A DNA stretch of 64,000 bases, taken from the NCBI GenBank assembly GCA_963775975.1, contig CAVZKX010000003.1, positions 310,001 through 374,000 on the forward strand, written 5' to 3'. The notes beneath the pieces were generated by a model that was not told the origin of the DNA, ran no database searches, and saw nothing but the letters and a program-made list of their open reading frames with translations. This document shows positions 26,459 to 37,471 of the stretch, in pieces. A program made the position numbers and the translations under genes. The DNA is from JANXQG01 sp963775975. GTDB lineage: Bacteria > Planctomycetota > Planctomycetia > Pirellulales > Thermoguttaceae. The stretch's first letter is position 1, and every line of letters begins with the position of its first letter.

Positions 26459-28970
26459 CTACGACACCGGACACGGCTCCACATTCCAGATAAGCGACGC
26501 ATATTCGGCTATAGTACGGTCGCTGGAGAACTTCCCGGACGCGGCGACATTGAGGATGGCCTTGCGGGCCCAGGCGTCCGGGTTGGCATACAGTTCGACC
26601 AAGTGCTGGTCGGCCTCTAGGTAGGAGCCCAGATCCGCCAGGTGCATGTAGTGGTCGCCGTTGGCAAGCAGAGACGTCCCGTAACGGGGCGAAGACGCCC
26701 GGCTCGTTGCGGCTGAAGTGGTCCGCGAAGATCAAATCCAGTGCCGCCCGGGTCTCGGGATCGTGTTCGTAGTGCCAGTGCGGGTCGTACCAACCCTGGC
26801 TGCCGGCGACTTGATCCGCCGTAAGACCGAAGAGGAAGAAGTTTTCTTCGCCCGCTTCCTCCGCCATTTCGATCGTGGCGCCGTCCCGCGTTCCGATCGT
26901 GAGCGCCCCGTTCATCATGAACTTCATGTTGCTTGTGCCGCTGGCTTCGTAGCCGGCCGTCGAGATCTGGTTGGAGACGTCGCTGGCAGGGATCAGCCGC
27001 TCGGCGAGCGACACGTTGTATTCCGGCAGGAACACAACCTTCAGGCGGCCGCGCACCGACGGATCGCCGTCGATCGTGCCCGCCAAGTTATTGATGAACT
27101 TGATGATAAGTTTGGCGAGGCGATAAGCGGGCGCCGCCTTGCCCGCAAAAAAGAACGTCCGCGGCGGCATTTCCAGTTTCGGGTCCTCGCGCAGCCGATT
27201 GTAGAGCACCACGATGCGCAGGGCGTTGAGCAATTGTCGCTTGTATTCGTGGATGCGCTTGACCTGGCAATCGAAGATGCTGTCGGGGTCCACGGTCTGG
27301 CCGGAGGTAGTTTCGAGCCACTGGGCAAACTGTGCTTTCGCTTGCCGCTTGGCTTCGCGGAACCGGTCCCGAAAGCCGCGATCGTCGACAACCGATTTCA
27401 GCTTGCTCAGTTGGGCAAGGTCCGTGATCCAGCCGTCGCCGATCGCTTCGCTGATAATGGCGGCGAGCGCCGGGTTTGCCAGCAGCAGCCAGCGCCTCGG
27501 CGTAACTCCATTCGTCTTATTGCTGAAGCGATCGGGGAACATTTCGGCAAGGTCCTTAACGGTCACCTTGCGCAGCAGCTCGGAGTGGATCGCGGCCACG
27601 CCGTTCGTGCTGTGCGACCCCACGATGGCCAGGTTCGCCATGCGCACCTGGCGGTGCGGGCCTTCCTCGATCACGCTCATACGCTCCGCGCGGCCCTCGT
27701 CGCCGGGAAAGCGGTTGTGAACCGATTCCAACAGTCGGCGGTTGATCTCGTAGATGATCTCCAATTGGCGAGGCAGCAACATTTCGAACCAAGCCACCGG
27801 CCATTTTTCGAGAGCCTCCGGCAGCAAGGTGTGGTTGGTGTAGGCCAGCGTCCGTTGGGTGATTGACCAGGCCTGGTCCCAGCCAAGTTTTGCTTCGTCC
27901 AGCAGTATTCGCATCAGTTCCGGAACGGCCATCGTCGGGTGAGTATCGTTGAGCTGTATGGCGACTTTGTCGGGCAGCGTGTTCCAATCACTGTTATTTC
28001 GGCGAAATCGGCGGACAAGGTCAGCCAGCGCGCAGGCGACCAGGAAATACTCCTGCACAAAGCGCAGCCCCTTTCCCATGCTGGTGGAATCGTCGGGATA
28101 CAGAACTCGCGTAAGAGATTCCGCAGTGAGCGTCTCGGCCACCGCCCCGACGAAGTCGCCGCGGCCAAACTCCTGGAAATCAAAGTAGTCGGGGGCCGCG
28201 GCTGCCCAGAGGCGGAGCGTGTTGACGGTCTTGCCGCCATAGCCGACCACCGGGCGATCGTAAGGGATGCCGAACAGAGTGGACGGTTTGCCGCTAATGG
28301 GCTGAAGCATTCCGCCGCGCATTTGGAAGGAGCAGCCCAACTTGATTTCCACCTTCTCATTGGGCCGGGCGACCTCCCAGGGATCCGCGCGGCGAAGCCA
28401 ATTGTCCGGGTGCTCTTGCTGCCAGCCGTCTTGAATGGTCTGCCGGAATATCCCGTATTCATACCGCAGACTGTAACCCATGGCAGGAAGTTGCATCGTA
28501 GCCATCGAGTCGAGGAAACAGGCGGCCAAGCGGCCAAGGCCTCCGTTGCCCAAGCCGGCGTCAGGTTCGTGCTCTAGCAGACCGAGCCAATCAAGATTTT
28601 TCTGCTTGGCGGCTTGCCGCGCGAGTGGCTCGAGCAGCAGGTTCGCCACATTGTTGGCCAGCGAGCGGCCGATGAGAAACTCCAGCGATAAATAGTAGAT
28701 GCGCTTGGGGTCCTCCCGTGCATACGTATCTTCCGTCAGCACCCAGCGTTGCGAGAGAATATCCCGCGTGGAAAGTGCGAAGGCTTCGAAGCGCTCGCGC
28801 GCATCGACGTCGGCCGGGTTGAGAACGTTGTCGAAGACGAGGTGCCGTTCGTATAATGCGTTTTCCGACCCAGTGAATTCGACCGGGCCGCATCCGTATT
28901 GGCGGAGCAATTCCGCTGAAGCTTCCGGTACTGCTTGGGTCGGATGAGACGGCACTTTTTTCGTTTTCAT
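26459..28970 (-). CDS. glgP: Glycogen phosphorylase (frameshifted near the C-terminus)
   Basis: About 835 residues when the frameshift is repaired. Conserved: GLGNGGLGRLAACF, QLNDTHPTMAVPELMR, KTNGVTPRRWL, the helix QVKRIHEYKRQLLN, and the pyridoxal-phosphate lysine region GYEASGTSNMKFMMNG. Phosphorolysis of glycogen gives glucose-1-phosphate. Near 26671-26676 the frame shifts: the protein should continue as LLANGDHYMHLADLGSYL to the natural stop at 26459, but one extra T pushes reading into an unconserved frame to 26331. Probably a sequencing error or a recent mutation. No glg neighbours. Confidence 0.9.
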
Positions 28971-29277
28971 GACGAATTCCTCCTGTAGGATGCTGGAGCC
29001 GTTGAACGGATCGTGAATTCTATCGCCGGCCGTTTAGTTGAATAGTCCTGCTGCTGCGGTTTGTGAAAAAGGCACTCGTGATAGATTTGATAGGAAATCT
29101 GAATTTCGCACACCGAAGTTAATCTACCGCAATAAGAATAGGCCAATCAAGTGCCCAGGAGAAGATGGCGGTTCGAAAGGAAATGCTCGCGAGTCAATTC
29201 ATAGCAGTTTTCGCCCTTCCGCTGCCGCTTCTCTGCGGAGCGGAAGTCGATCGCCTGAGGTTCCCACAGTCGCGCCG
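28971..29277. other. Intergenic region, no gene recognised
   Basis: 307 bases upstream of glgP and downstream of the sigma factor gene. No conserved frame or hairpin is seen; the glgP promoter should lie here. Confidence 0.4.
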
Positions 29278-29910
29278 CTAAGATTCGCCTCCCAGCGAGA
29301 CGCGCAGCCTCTTAAGCGCCCGCACCCAGAGCTTTTCCACGCTGTCGATCGTCCGGCCCATGCGCTGGGCGACCTCCGCGAAGGCGAGGTCCTCGAAGCT
29401 GCGAAGCGCGATCACCTGGCGGTACTGCGGCGGTAGCGATTCCACGGCGCGGACGAGCCCGTCGGTCCGTTCGCGAGCTACCGCTTGCTCGCTGGGCGAA
29501 CTGGCATCGGCGGCAGGCCAGCGGCCAAGCGCGTGCTCGACGGCGCCGTCCGCCGACGAAAGACTCTGCTCCCGCCGAGCGTCGCGCCGCCGGGCGCCGA
29601 AGTGACGCCGCGCGTTGGCGATGCGGGCGGTCAGAATCGTCCGCAGCCAAGCGGCGAATTCGGCCTCCGTGGAACCGCGGAACTCGTCGAAATGACGGTG
29701 CGCCGCGACGATCGCCTCTTGCACAACGTCCGACGCGTCCAGCTTGCTCTGAAGTCCGCGGCCAATCCGTTGCCGTGCGATACCGGAAAGGTATTGCCCC
29801 GAGGCGATCAATAGTTTCTCACGTGCCGATCCTTCGCCGCGCTGCGCTCTCAAAAGCTGTGCGCCCAAGAAAAGTCGACTTGGGTTGGCGGCCTTCGCTT
29901 TGTATGACAT
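29278..29910 (-). CDS. ECF-type RNA polymerase sigma factor
   Basis: 210 residues from ATG 29910. Region 2 contains LDASDVVQEAIVAAHRHFDEFRG, the -10/core-binding signature, and WLRTILTARIANARR; region 4 has LPPQYRQVIALRSFEDLAFAEVAQRM, a helix-turn-helix for the -35 element. No anti-sigma gene is adjacent, as is common in planctomycete ECF groups linked to protein kinases or to C-terminal extensions. It is divergent from the peroxidase gene, which could be a target. Confidence 0.88.
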   Translation of the reverse strand: MSYKAKAANPSRLFLGAQLLRAQRGEGSAREKLLIASGQYLSGIARQRIGRGLQSKLDASDVVQEAIVAAHRHFDEFRGSTEAEFAAWLRTILTARIANARRHFGARRRDARREQSLSSADGAVEHALGRWPAADASSPSEQAVARERTDGLVRAVESLPPQYRQVIALRSFEDLAFAEVAQRMGRTIDSVEKLWVRALKRLRVSLGGES

Positions 29911-30257
29911 TACGCATAGCAAGCATGGCTGTTACTGCCCAATTCAGCGTCCATTATCCGGCATTGCGGCGCGGTTGTCAAGTTTTGCAGGCCCTCGCTT
30001 GCGCGTTTGGGATTGATTTCCGGAAAAACTTCGGCGGTTTCGGCGTCGCTTTGGTGTCCATATAGGGACGGGCTCTTCTCTAATCCGCAAACGTTCAATG
30101 CATCGCTCACTCCTCTCTCGCGCTCGCGCACTTCCGTCCGCATCTTTCCAATCTAGGTTACTCCAAAAAACGGGCCCGCCAACGGCCACTCCGATTTGAA
30201 CCGCTCGAAGGGCGAATCGTTTTCTCCGCGGGCACTTTCACCGCGACCGCGCCGGCC

Positions 30258-32213
30258 ATGACAGGCATTGGGCCTTTGCCATCCGCGGCCGTGGAACCGA
30301 TCAACGGCGTCGGCAACAACATTGCTCATCCCGCATGGGGCGCGGCCGCGACCGACTTCACGCGCATCGCTCCGGCGTCGTTCGCCGACAATGTCTCCGC
30401 CCCCAATGGCCAGGCGCTGCCCGATGCGAGGGCGATTTCCAATCTGATTGCCGACCAAAATCTCAACGGCGTCGAGCAAGACCTCTTGAACGATCGCGAT
30501 ATGAGCGCTTGGGTCTACGCCTGGGGGCAATTCATCGACCACGACATCGATCTCACCGCGGGCGGCGCGGCGGCCATGAACATTCCCATTCCAGCCGGCG
30601 ACACGACGTTCGATCGCACGGGCCAAGGCAACCTGAGCATCGCCTTCAATCGCAGCCAAATCGCGCCGGGCACTGGCACCAGTGCGCGGAACCCGGCGAA
30701 GTTCGTGAACCTGGATACATCCTACATCGACGGCAGCATGGTCTACGGCAGCGACGACGCGACGGCCGCGGCGCTGCGGACTTTTAGCGGCGGACTGCTG
30801 AAAACGAGTGCCGGGAATTTGCTGCCCTACAACACGATGGGACTAAGCATGGCCGATAATCTCGGCTTGCCGCAGACTTCTCTCTTCGCCGCCGGCGACG
30901 TCCGCGCCAACGAAAATGTCGAGTTGACGAATATCACCACGCTCTTCGTTCGCGAACACAACTACCAGGCCGCGCTGTTGGCCACGGCGCATCCAAGCTG
31001 GACCGACCAGCAGTTGTATAATGCCGCGCGGCAGACCGTCATCGGCGAGATCCAAGCGGTGACCTACAACGAGTGGCTGCCCGCCTTGATGGGCACAAAT
31101 GCCTTAACGCCTTACCGCGGCTACAATCCGAACGTCAACGCCTCCATAAGCACGGAGTTCGCCAGCGCCGCGTTCCGCCTGCATACGCTCCTGGGCGACG
31201 ATGTGGACTTCCTCGACAATAACGGCAATGCTATCATGCCGGAACTGGCTCTCTCCGATGACTTCTTCCAACCGGGCATCGTGGCCCTCCCGGGCGAGGT
31301 GGCCGGGAACCTGAAATATCTTTCCAGCGATATCGCGCAAGAAGTTGATGAGCAGACGGTCAACGGGCTTCGCAACGCGCTCTTCCCCGACGCGCCAATT
31401 CTGAACAATGTCGAAGTCGGCGCGAGCGACCTTATCGCCGACGACATTCAGCGCGGACGCGACGAAGGCGACGCCACCTACAACCAGACACGCGTCGCGA
31501 TAGGCGAGCGGCAAGTGACTTCGTTTTCCCAAATCACGAGCAACGTACAGTTGCAGCAGGAACTCAAACAGATCTACGGCAACGTCAACAACGTGGAACT
31601 TTTCGTCGGACTAATGGCCGAAGACCACTTGCCGGGCTCGTCGCTCGGCAAGACGGAGCAAGCCGTTCTCGCCCAGCAGTTCGGGCAGCTCCGCGACGGC
31701 GACCGGTTTTTCTACAAGAATGTCGATAGCCCGCAGCTCGTCAATCAAATCAACACCACGTCATTGGCCGACATCATTGGGCGGAACACGCCGCTCACGA
31801 ATTTGCAGCCGGACGTTTTCTACTTCAAGACCTCGATCGCCGGCAGGGTGACGACGGGAAGCGGCCGCACGCTGTCCGGCGTAAGCGGCGCGAAGATCAT
31901 GCTGTTGGACTCGACGGGCGCTGCGATCGCCACGACTACGACCGGCGCCAATGGCTTTTATCGCTTCATCGATCCGGGGCTGGGGGCCTATACCGTTGAA
32001 GTGTTCAGTCCGACGGGAACAACGGCCGAAACAACGGTCGTAATCACTCGCGGCGGGACGATTACCGTCAATTTCAGCAATTTGCCGAGCGGGATTATCG
32101 CAACCGCGAGCGAAACGGATGGCGGGCTCGGCAGTTCGATCCAAGACGATGCCGGCCCCGCGACTTCGCTTCCGGACGCGGCCGTGCAAGACGCGGTACT
32201 TGTCGGGCCGTAG
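30258..32213 (+). CDS. Animal-type haem peroxidase, exported, with C-terminal prealbumin-like domain
   Basis: 651 residues from the first ATG, but the frame is open upstream to 30084 and encodes RFEPLEGRIVFSAG, the planctomycete export motif (LEPR-XLL-like), so the true start lies upstream, either non-ATG or lost by frameshift. Peroxidase core: distal WGQFIDHDIDLT (His95 from this ATG), LFVREHNYQ, and the proximal His in AFRLHTLLGDD. Residues 525-605 form a carboxypeptidase-regulatory/SdrD-B-like beta domain (GANGFYRFIDPGLGAYTVEV). Oxidises halides or organic substrates with peroxide. Confidence 0.87.
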   Translation: MTGIGPLPSAAVEPINGVGNNIAHPAWGAAATDFTRIAPASFADNVSAPNGQALPDARAISNLIADQNLNGVEQDLLNDRDMSAWVYAWGQFIDHDIDLTAGGAAAMNIPIPAGDTTFDRTGQGNLSIAFNRSQIAPGTGTSARNPAKFVNLDTSYIDGSMVYGSDDATAAALRTFSGGLLKTSAGNLLPYNTMGLSMADNLGLPQTSLFAAGDVRANENVELTNITTLFVREHNYQAALLATAHPSWTDQQLYNAARQTVIGEIQAVTYNEWLPALMGTNALTPYRGYNPNVNASISTEFASAAFRLHTLLGDDVDFLDNNGNAIMPELALSDDFFQPGIVALPGEVAGNLKYLSSDIAQEVDEQTVNGLRNALFPDAPILNNVEVGASDLIADDIQRGRDEGDATYNQTRVAIGERQVTSFSQITSNVQLQQELKQIYGNVNNVELFVGLMAEDHLPGSSLGKTEQAVLAQQFGQLRDGDRFFYKNVDSPQLVNQINTTSLADIIGRNTPLTNLQPDVFYFKTSIAGRVTTGSGRTLSGVSGAKIMLLDSTGAAIATTTTGANGFYRFIDPGLGAYTVEVFSPTGTTAETTVVITRGGTITVNFSNLPSGIIATASETDGGLGSSIQDDAGPATSLPDAAVQDAVLVGP

Positions 32214-32286
32214 TCCGAAAACAATTGGTCCTTAACGAGCTATTGTCCGGTGTTCGGTGGGGCCGCCGTCGATGCCCCAGCATGGA

Positions 32287-33243
32287 CTATCGCTTCTGCC
32301 TCTTGAGGACAATGAGCATTCGTCCGGACTTCTCTTGGGCGGCGAACTCGGTGGGACGCTTCGCGGTAGGATGCGAAGAAGATAAGCAAATCTTCAAGTC
32401 GTCTCCGGTCAATTCGTAGATTGCGAATATCTCTTTTGCATCATTCACCTTTCTTTGGTCCGACTTCGTCACCGCCAAGGTCAATTGCTTCGGCGACTGC
32501 TTGGCGTCGGTCTTAAAGCCGCATTCCACTTGGGGTCCATCGATTTTGAAGACCAGCTTGTTGCCTTCGACGCTGAACCAAGTCTGCTTGAGGGCTTCCG
32601 CCGGCGCGGGCTTGCCTTCGGCTTCGACCGAATTAGCCCGCCAAAATCCTTGCAACGAAGTGGCGGCATCATCGACGTAGGCGCCTTCCGGGGCCTGCCT
32701 GTCGAGTTGCGCCGTTTCTGCACGGACCTCCTTGCACGTCATGTCGAGATAGACCTTGCCGGCGGCGTCGGTCGCCACGGCGGTCCACACTTTGGTGTTC
32801 TTGTCCGGAAAGCGAATCGCGGACCGCATGGTCACGCCGTTCGGCATCGCGCACGTGCCATTGAAGACCTGTGCGCGTGCGTCCCAGCGATGCGTGAAGT
32901 CCGTCCGATTGCCGCCGGGGGCTTGATAAAAGGCGCAGCGAAAAACCTTATCGGCCTGATCGTAGTGCCAGATGCCTAGATGATCGGCGCCGCCGGCGGG
33001 TATCGCGCGTTCTTCCAAGAACCATCCGTCCATGATCCATTTGAACGTGGCTACGTCGCCGCTCGTGCGGACTTCCTTGGGCGTCCACTCGCCCTTCTTG
33101 CTCACAAATTCGGCAACCTTCCAAGTTCCGACGAGACGGTCCAGTTCCCTTAGCTCAGCGGGCCGCGTGGGAGGCTCCGCGCCAAGGGCGAGGCTCGATG
33201 TCAGGCTCGCTGAAAGTGCGGCGGCAAGGATGGGCAGGCGCAT
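32287..33243 (-). CDS. Secreted DUF1579/TIGR03067-type protein
   Basis: 318 residues with a signal peptide (ILAAALSASLTSSLALGA). The first half has LDRLVGTWKVAEF and later HLGIWHYDQADKVF, the pattern of lipocalin-like DUF1579 domains; the second half resembles the planctomycete TIGR03067 family, with LKQTWFSVEGNKLVFKIDG and IYELTGDDLKICLS. Both are predicted beta-barrels that may bind small molecules. Function unknown. Convergent with the peroxidase gene. Confidence 0.75.
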   Translation of the reverse strand: MRLPILAAALSASLTSSLALGAEPPTRPAELRELDRLVGTWKVAEFVSKKGEWTPKEVRTSGDVATFKWIMDGWFLEERAIPAGGADHLGIWHYDQADKVFRCAFYQAPGGNRTDFTHRWDARAQVFNGTCAMPNGVTMRSAIRFPDKNTKVWTAVATDAAGKVYLDMTCKEVRAETAQLDRQAPEGAYVDDAATSLQGFWRANSVEAEGKPAPAEALKQTWFSVEGNKLVFKIDGPQVECGFKTDAKQSPKQLTLAVTKSDQRKVNDAKEIFAIYELTGDDLKICLSSSHPTAKRPTEFAAQEKSGRMLIVLKRQKR

Positions 33244-33323
33244 GATTCGGGGACTCCGTACTTGGTGAATGGGGACGATAAGGAAACAGGTAACTCATGG
33301 TTGCCCTTCGAATAAGGTCCGCC

Positions 33324-34271
33324 TCAACTCCTGTCATTGCGGCCCAGCCGCCCGAATCGCACAAGCTTTTTCTTCGCGAAACGTGCGAGACGATAGGGCA
33401 GGAAGAAGATCGAGGATCGGTACTCCTTGATTGTATGGACCGCTTCGGCGTGAAGCTCGGTCCAATACTGGACTTGATTTTGCAGGCCTTCGATCTTGAA
33501 CTCGGCATCCCGAAGCTTCTGCGCTTCCTCGCCAAGGGCGGCTGAGAGGGGGTCGATCTCGTATTCGTTGCGAAGGAGCCAGTCCCCACACTCTCGGGCC
33601 AGCAATGCGGCATCATCGGCTGTGGCCTGATCTCGCCAACCACCAACGGCGCCAGATCTTAGGTGGTTCCAGTGGAGCAGCTCTTTCGCATCGTAGCAGT
33701 TGGTGTTCCGCGGATCGTTCAAATCGACGCCCTCGCGGCGAAGTTTCTCCGCCAATTCTTCCGCCTTTTGCTGATTTGCTTCCAGGCTGAAGTTTTCCGC
33801 CACCATTTCCGCTTCGTCGGATTCCAGTTCGAGGCCAAGGTGCATTGCAATTCCCCGCACCATGGCTGCCGGGTCTTGTAGCCAGGTTTCATAGCGCTGG
33901 ATGAAGACGTTCGGTTGAGAGCGCCAGAACCGATCCGCGGAAATTGCCCGACGGAGCCATTGGTTCTTGCTCACCGTGTCGAGGAGGCTTTCGGACTGCT
34001 TGAAAGCCATCGAGTAGGCGACGTTGCGCAGGTCGCGGTAGCTGTAGAGGCAACGGGCAAGGCCGTTTGCCAGCCACTCCGCGCAAATAGGATGGCCTTC
34101 GTGAGACTTGACCAAATGCCAACCGTCGCCGGCTTCGGCCAGCGGTGGAATCTGATCGCCAAAGAGAAAGCCGTGTCGGTTGACGCGGCCGCGACGCTCC
34201 AGAAGGTCGCCGGCAACTTGATACTGCCAAGTCGAACCGGACCGAACCATACCGGCGCAAATGACGATCAT
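33324..34271 (-). CDS. Sulfotransferase-family protein
   Basis: 315 residues from the ATG at 34271, which is closely preceded by GGGGAG. The PAPS 5'-phosphosulfate loop is GMVRSGSTWQ at residues 7-16; the 3'-phosphate site is YSYRDLRNVAYSMAF. ADRFWRSQPNVFIQRYETWLQDP is another conserved block. It transfers sulfate from PAPS to a glycan or lipid; the acceptor is unknown. The C-terminal 60 residues form a coiled-coil/basic tail. Single gene downstream of a long noncoding stretch. Confidence 0.8.
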   Translation of the reverse strand: MIVICAGMVRSGSTWQYQVAGDLLERRGRVNRHGFLFGDQIPPLAEAGDGWHLVKSHEGHPICAEWLANGLARCLYSYRDLRNVAYSMAFKQSESLLDTVSKNQWLRRAISADRFWRSQPNVFIQRYETWLQDPAAMVRGIAMHLGLELESDEAEMVAENFSLEANQQKAEELAEKLRREGVDLNDPRNTNCYDAKELLHWNHLRSGAVGGWRDQATADDAALLARECGDWLLRNEYEIDPLSAALGEEAQKLRDAEFKIEGLQNQVQYWTELHAEAVHTIKEYRSSIFFLPYRLARFAKKKLVRFGRLGRNDRS

Positions 34272-34802
34272 GCGGCAACTCCCCACAAACGAACCACTTC
34301 ATGGAAATTGGCCGTATTGTAACCCGGGCAACCAAACTCCTCAACAGTATTCGGCGGGCGGCGCGCCGCTGGGGCACCGGGTTAAACTCTTATCAGGTAT
34401 CATCTTACGTTCTGCCGGCCACCGGCACGAGTTGCGGTTCCGGATAGTGCGGTTTTACCATGGTTGACGAGCTTTTGATCCCTAACTATTATGGGAGCTT
34501 GCACGGTTGTAGTAATTGCGCGGCATATGCAAATAAGGATTAGTGCTAGAGCGAATGCGGTAAGTGAATAGGCTTTGGCGGCTGCTGCTGCTCTGTGATA
34601 TTGACGCAAGGAAACAGCACAAGTCGTCCGGCTGCAAAGCAATGGAAACTGCCCGATCGAATCGAAAAGTCCAAGATGGCCTTCTTGGGGGCGATCGGGT
34701 GCGAAGTGGCTACAAGCGCGGCAATCGTTGGCAAACTTCAAGGAGTTGGGAAGTTGACAACTGACCTTTTTACTAACTTTCTTTACGCAGGAGACTGCAA
34801 CA
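34272..34802. other. Intergenic region without gene
   Basis: 531 bases between the divergent sulfotransferase and surface protein genes. No convincing reading frame. CAGGAG at 34788-34793 is the binding site for the ATG at 34803. Confidence 0.4.
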
Positions 34803-36595
34803 ATGTTTTGGCGAGCGAAGCGAAAGAACAAGGCGCGCCTGAATCGGCGCGCGAGAACGTTGCGACTTGAGTCACTCGAATCGCGACAAATGTTGAGCGG
34901 CGTTGTCCAAGTCCAAACTTATCCGCTGATCGCGGCCGGGTTCCTCAACCTGGTGGGCGACAACTCGGTGCATTCGATCAAGTTGACATCCACCGCCGGC
35001 GGCGGTCTGGATGCGTATACCATCACCAGCAAGGACGGAACTCTGTTCCAATTGAACGGCGCGGGCGCGACGCTGACGTCGCTCCAGGTGAACGGCATCA
35101 CCAACGACATTTCGGTCAGCCTTGGTACTGGCGGACCAAATACGTTCGACTTCGAGGCGCCGGCCGCGACGCCGGGCAGCGTATCGACGGTGTTGGCCAA
35201 CCTCAACATTCTCAATCAATCGGTTGAGACGAACATTATCAACAACGTATTGATTCAGGGCAACCTGAACATCCATACGACGAGCTTTGGATACAAAGAG
35301 CTCGACATGCTCGGCACGCAGGTCAACGGCTGGACGGAGGTTAACAACTACACGTCCGTCGACGGCAGCAATCCGCCGGGCGGCACGGCGACGTATGCCG
35401 GCGACTCCTTTACGAACATCGTCAACTGCACACTCGAAGGATTGGACGTCAAGTCGATCATCGAGTCGGAGGCGCAGGGAGCCGGCGCCACTCCATCGGG
35501 CCCCGGTCTAGCCCTCGAAATTGACAACGGCGTTGGCTTCAATGTCGTCACGGTTCAGAGCGTCAGCCCGCTGCCATCCAATGAGACCACCGGCCTGACC
35601 AGGTCGCAGATCGGCTACCAGACCACGACGCCTGGCGATGCGTTCGTTCTTGCGAACAACTTGGGCGAAAGCAAGGGCGTGTTCTTCGGCGGCGGCAGCA
35701 TTACCACGTTCACCAACGGCGGCAATGCTCCCAGTCCCGTCGTTTACGGCAGCGTGGTGATTTGCAACGGCGAAACTTTCCCGCTGCAGTCCAACCAGAC
35801 CAACTTCGTCGGCACCGTGGTCTACGGTTCCACCGACGTTCACAACGATCCGCTCCTGCCCGGTGGCACCACGCGCACGAGCGTGCAAAGCAGCACCCTG
35901 GTGCGCAGTTGGTGAACAACGCGCCCGTGGAGGTCGTCAACAACGGCATCGGAGCGAACCAGTTCCTCATGACCGGTTCGCAGATCCCCTGGGGGCTGGC
36001 CATCGTAAACGCCGATTCTTCGTATGGAAACTCGACGGTCATCGATTCGAGCTACATCGGTCAGATGGCCAACGGCGCGGCGCCGCAAGTCCCGGTAGTT
36101 TTCGACGTTTCCGGTCCGGGGAGCGGCGACAGGCTCTACGTTGCCGGCAGCACCGACGGCGTCGGCGGTCCGGACGCGTTTGTCCTTCGCAACAACTCGG
36201 TCGTCAATGGCGGAGTGGACCTGCAAATGGGCAGCGGCGACAAGAATGTTGCCTTGGACAGTTCCAGGATGCTCAGCTTCGAGATGGTTTCGGGCGTCGG
36301 CAACGACAACCTCTGGATCGGTGGTACGACCATTACTACCGACGTCACTATCCTCCTCGGCGCCGGCAACGACAACATCTGGCTGCAAAAGGGCAATACG
36401 AACATTGCGCCGGATTCGCTGCCCAACGCCCTCAGCGGGACGGTCATCGTGGGATGGAACGGCGTGCCTGGCGTCAGCAATCTGACGTACGATGCCGCGG
36501 ACGCCACGCAGGCGTTCCCGTTCTTCCTGCCTGATACCGTTGCCACGGTAGCGACTGTAGCGATTCCGGCGTGGGCTTTGGTTCCCTCGGTCTAA
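34803..36595 (+). CDS. Exported surface protein with planctomycete N-terminal motif (frameshifted)
   Basis: The N-terminus is rich in Arg/Lys and then LRLESLESRQMLSG, the LEPR-XLL-like signature of planctomycete cell-surface proteins. The rest is low-complexity beta-rich sequence with many Asn/Gly/Thr, in the style of right-handed beta-helix passengers. A one-base deletion between about 35865 and 35915 (near GGCACCACGCGCACG) ends the first frame at 35915, but the protein clearly resumes as APVEVVNNGIGANQFLMTGS in the next frame to 36595 (total about 597 residues). Function unknown; perhaps adhesion or matrix. Confidence 0.8.
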
Positions 36596-36620
36596 TTAGG
36601 GGAACTCGGTAAACATCGAG

Positions 36621-36649
36621 ACGCCGTGGCTCCTCGCGGGCCACGGCGT
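36621..36649 (+). terminator. Hairpin after the surface protein gene
   Basis: Stem ACGCCGTGGC/GCCACGGCGT with a nine-base loop, 25 bases after the stop codon. Only a weak T-rich tail (CGTTTCGTCT) follows, so the terminator strength is uncertain. Confidence 0.55.
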
Positions 36650-36703
36650 CGTTTCGTCTAACAGTATCAGCTACTCAACGATCGTAAGCGGTCTCGCGCC
36701 CTT

Positions 36704-37273
36704 TTAGAGTCTGGTTTCCCTCTCTCGCACCGACGCTTCGCCCAACCTTTGAAGGTGCGCTGACAGCAGCGACTGGAGATGGCCGAGAGCTACCGGCTTG
36801 ACGAGATGTTGATCGAACCCGGCCTCTTGAGCGCGCAGTTTGTCGCTCTCCTCCGCGTAGCCCGTGAGTGCGACTAGCTCGATGTCATTCAGCTCGGGAC
36901 TGCTGCGGATCGCTCGAGCCAATTGATAACCGTCGAAGCCGGGCATGCCAATATCGGAAATGACGAGATCGGGCGGTTCGCGGTGAATCCGTTCCAGTGC
37001 CTCGGTCGCATTGCCAACGGCGCACACGTCTTGCCCCAGTATCTCCAAAAGTTTCGTGAGAATCAACGTCGATGCCCGCGCATCGTCGACAATCAAGATG
37101 CGATGCCGCGGCAGCACCGCGGTTGCACCTGGAGCTGGACTTTCACGAGCGGTTTGCGAAATGGAATTTGTAATAGCGGTCTTTCCGGCAAAATGTAAAG
37201 TGCGACTAACGCAGAGTTGGTTTATCCTACCACGTCTACTTACTGCTCGCAAGATTTCACCGCGCGCGGCCAT
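36704..37273 (-). CDS. Response regulator, receiver domain only
   Basis: Receiver fold: RILIVDDARAS (acidic pair), phosphoacceptor Asp in VISDIGMPGFDGYQ, Thr in VALTGYAEES and Lys in HLVKPV. No output domain, so it passes phosphate to another protein. From ATG 37273 it has 189 residues, but the first 50 look noncoding; GTG at 37117 would give a 137-residue single receiver. It is divergent from the stressosome operon and is most likely served by its two kinases. Confidence 0.85.
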   Translation of the reverse strand: MAARGEILRAVSRRGRINQLCVSRTLHFAGKTAITNSISQTARESPAPGATAVLPRHRILIVDDARASTLILTKLLEILGQDVCAVGNATEALERIHREPPDLVISDIGMPGFDGYQLARAIRSSPELNDIELVALTGYAEESDKLRAQEAGFDQHLVKPVALGHLQSLLSAHLQRLGEASVRERETRL

Positions 37274-37471
37274 CAGCTCAACAAACTGTGATCGGCATTG
37301 GCCACTAGCTTCTCACGGCGGAGCATTGTAGAATTTGCATCTCTTCACCTTTACGCGACAGGGCCACGGAATATCGGCAGTCTGTGGCGGCAGTCTAGTA
37401 AAGTGAAGGGACCCCGCGTTGAGACCGTCAATCGGGCTAGTGATTTTCATTAATGCATTAAGGAGGCATAC

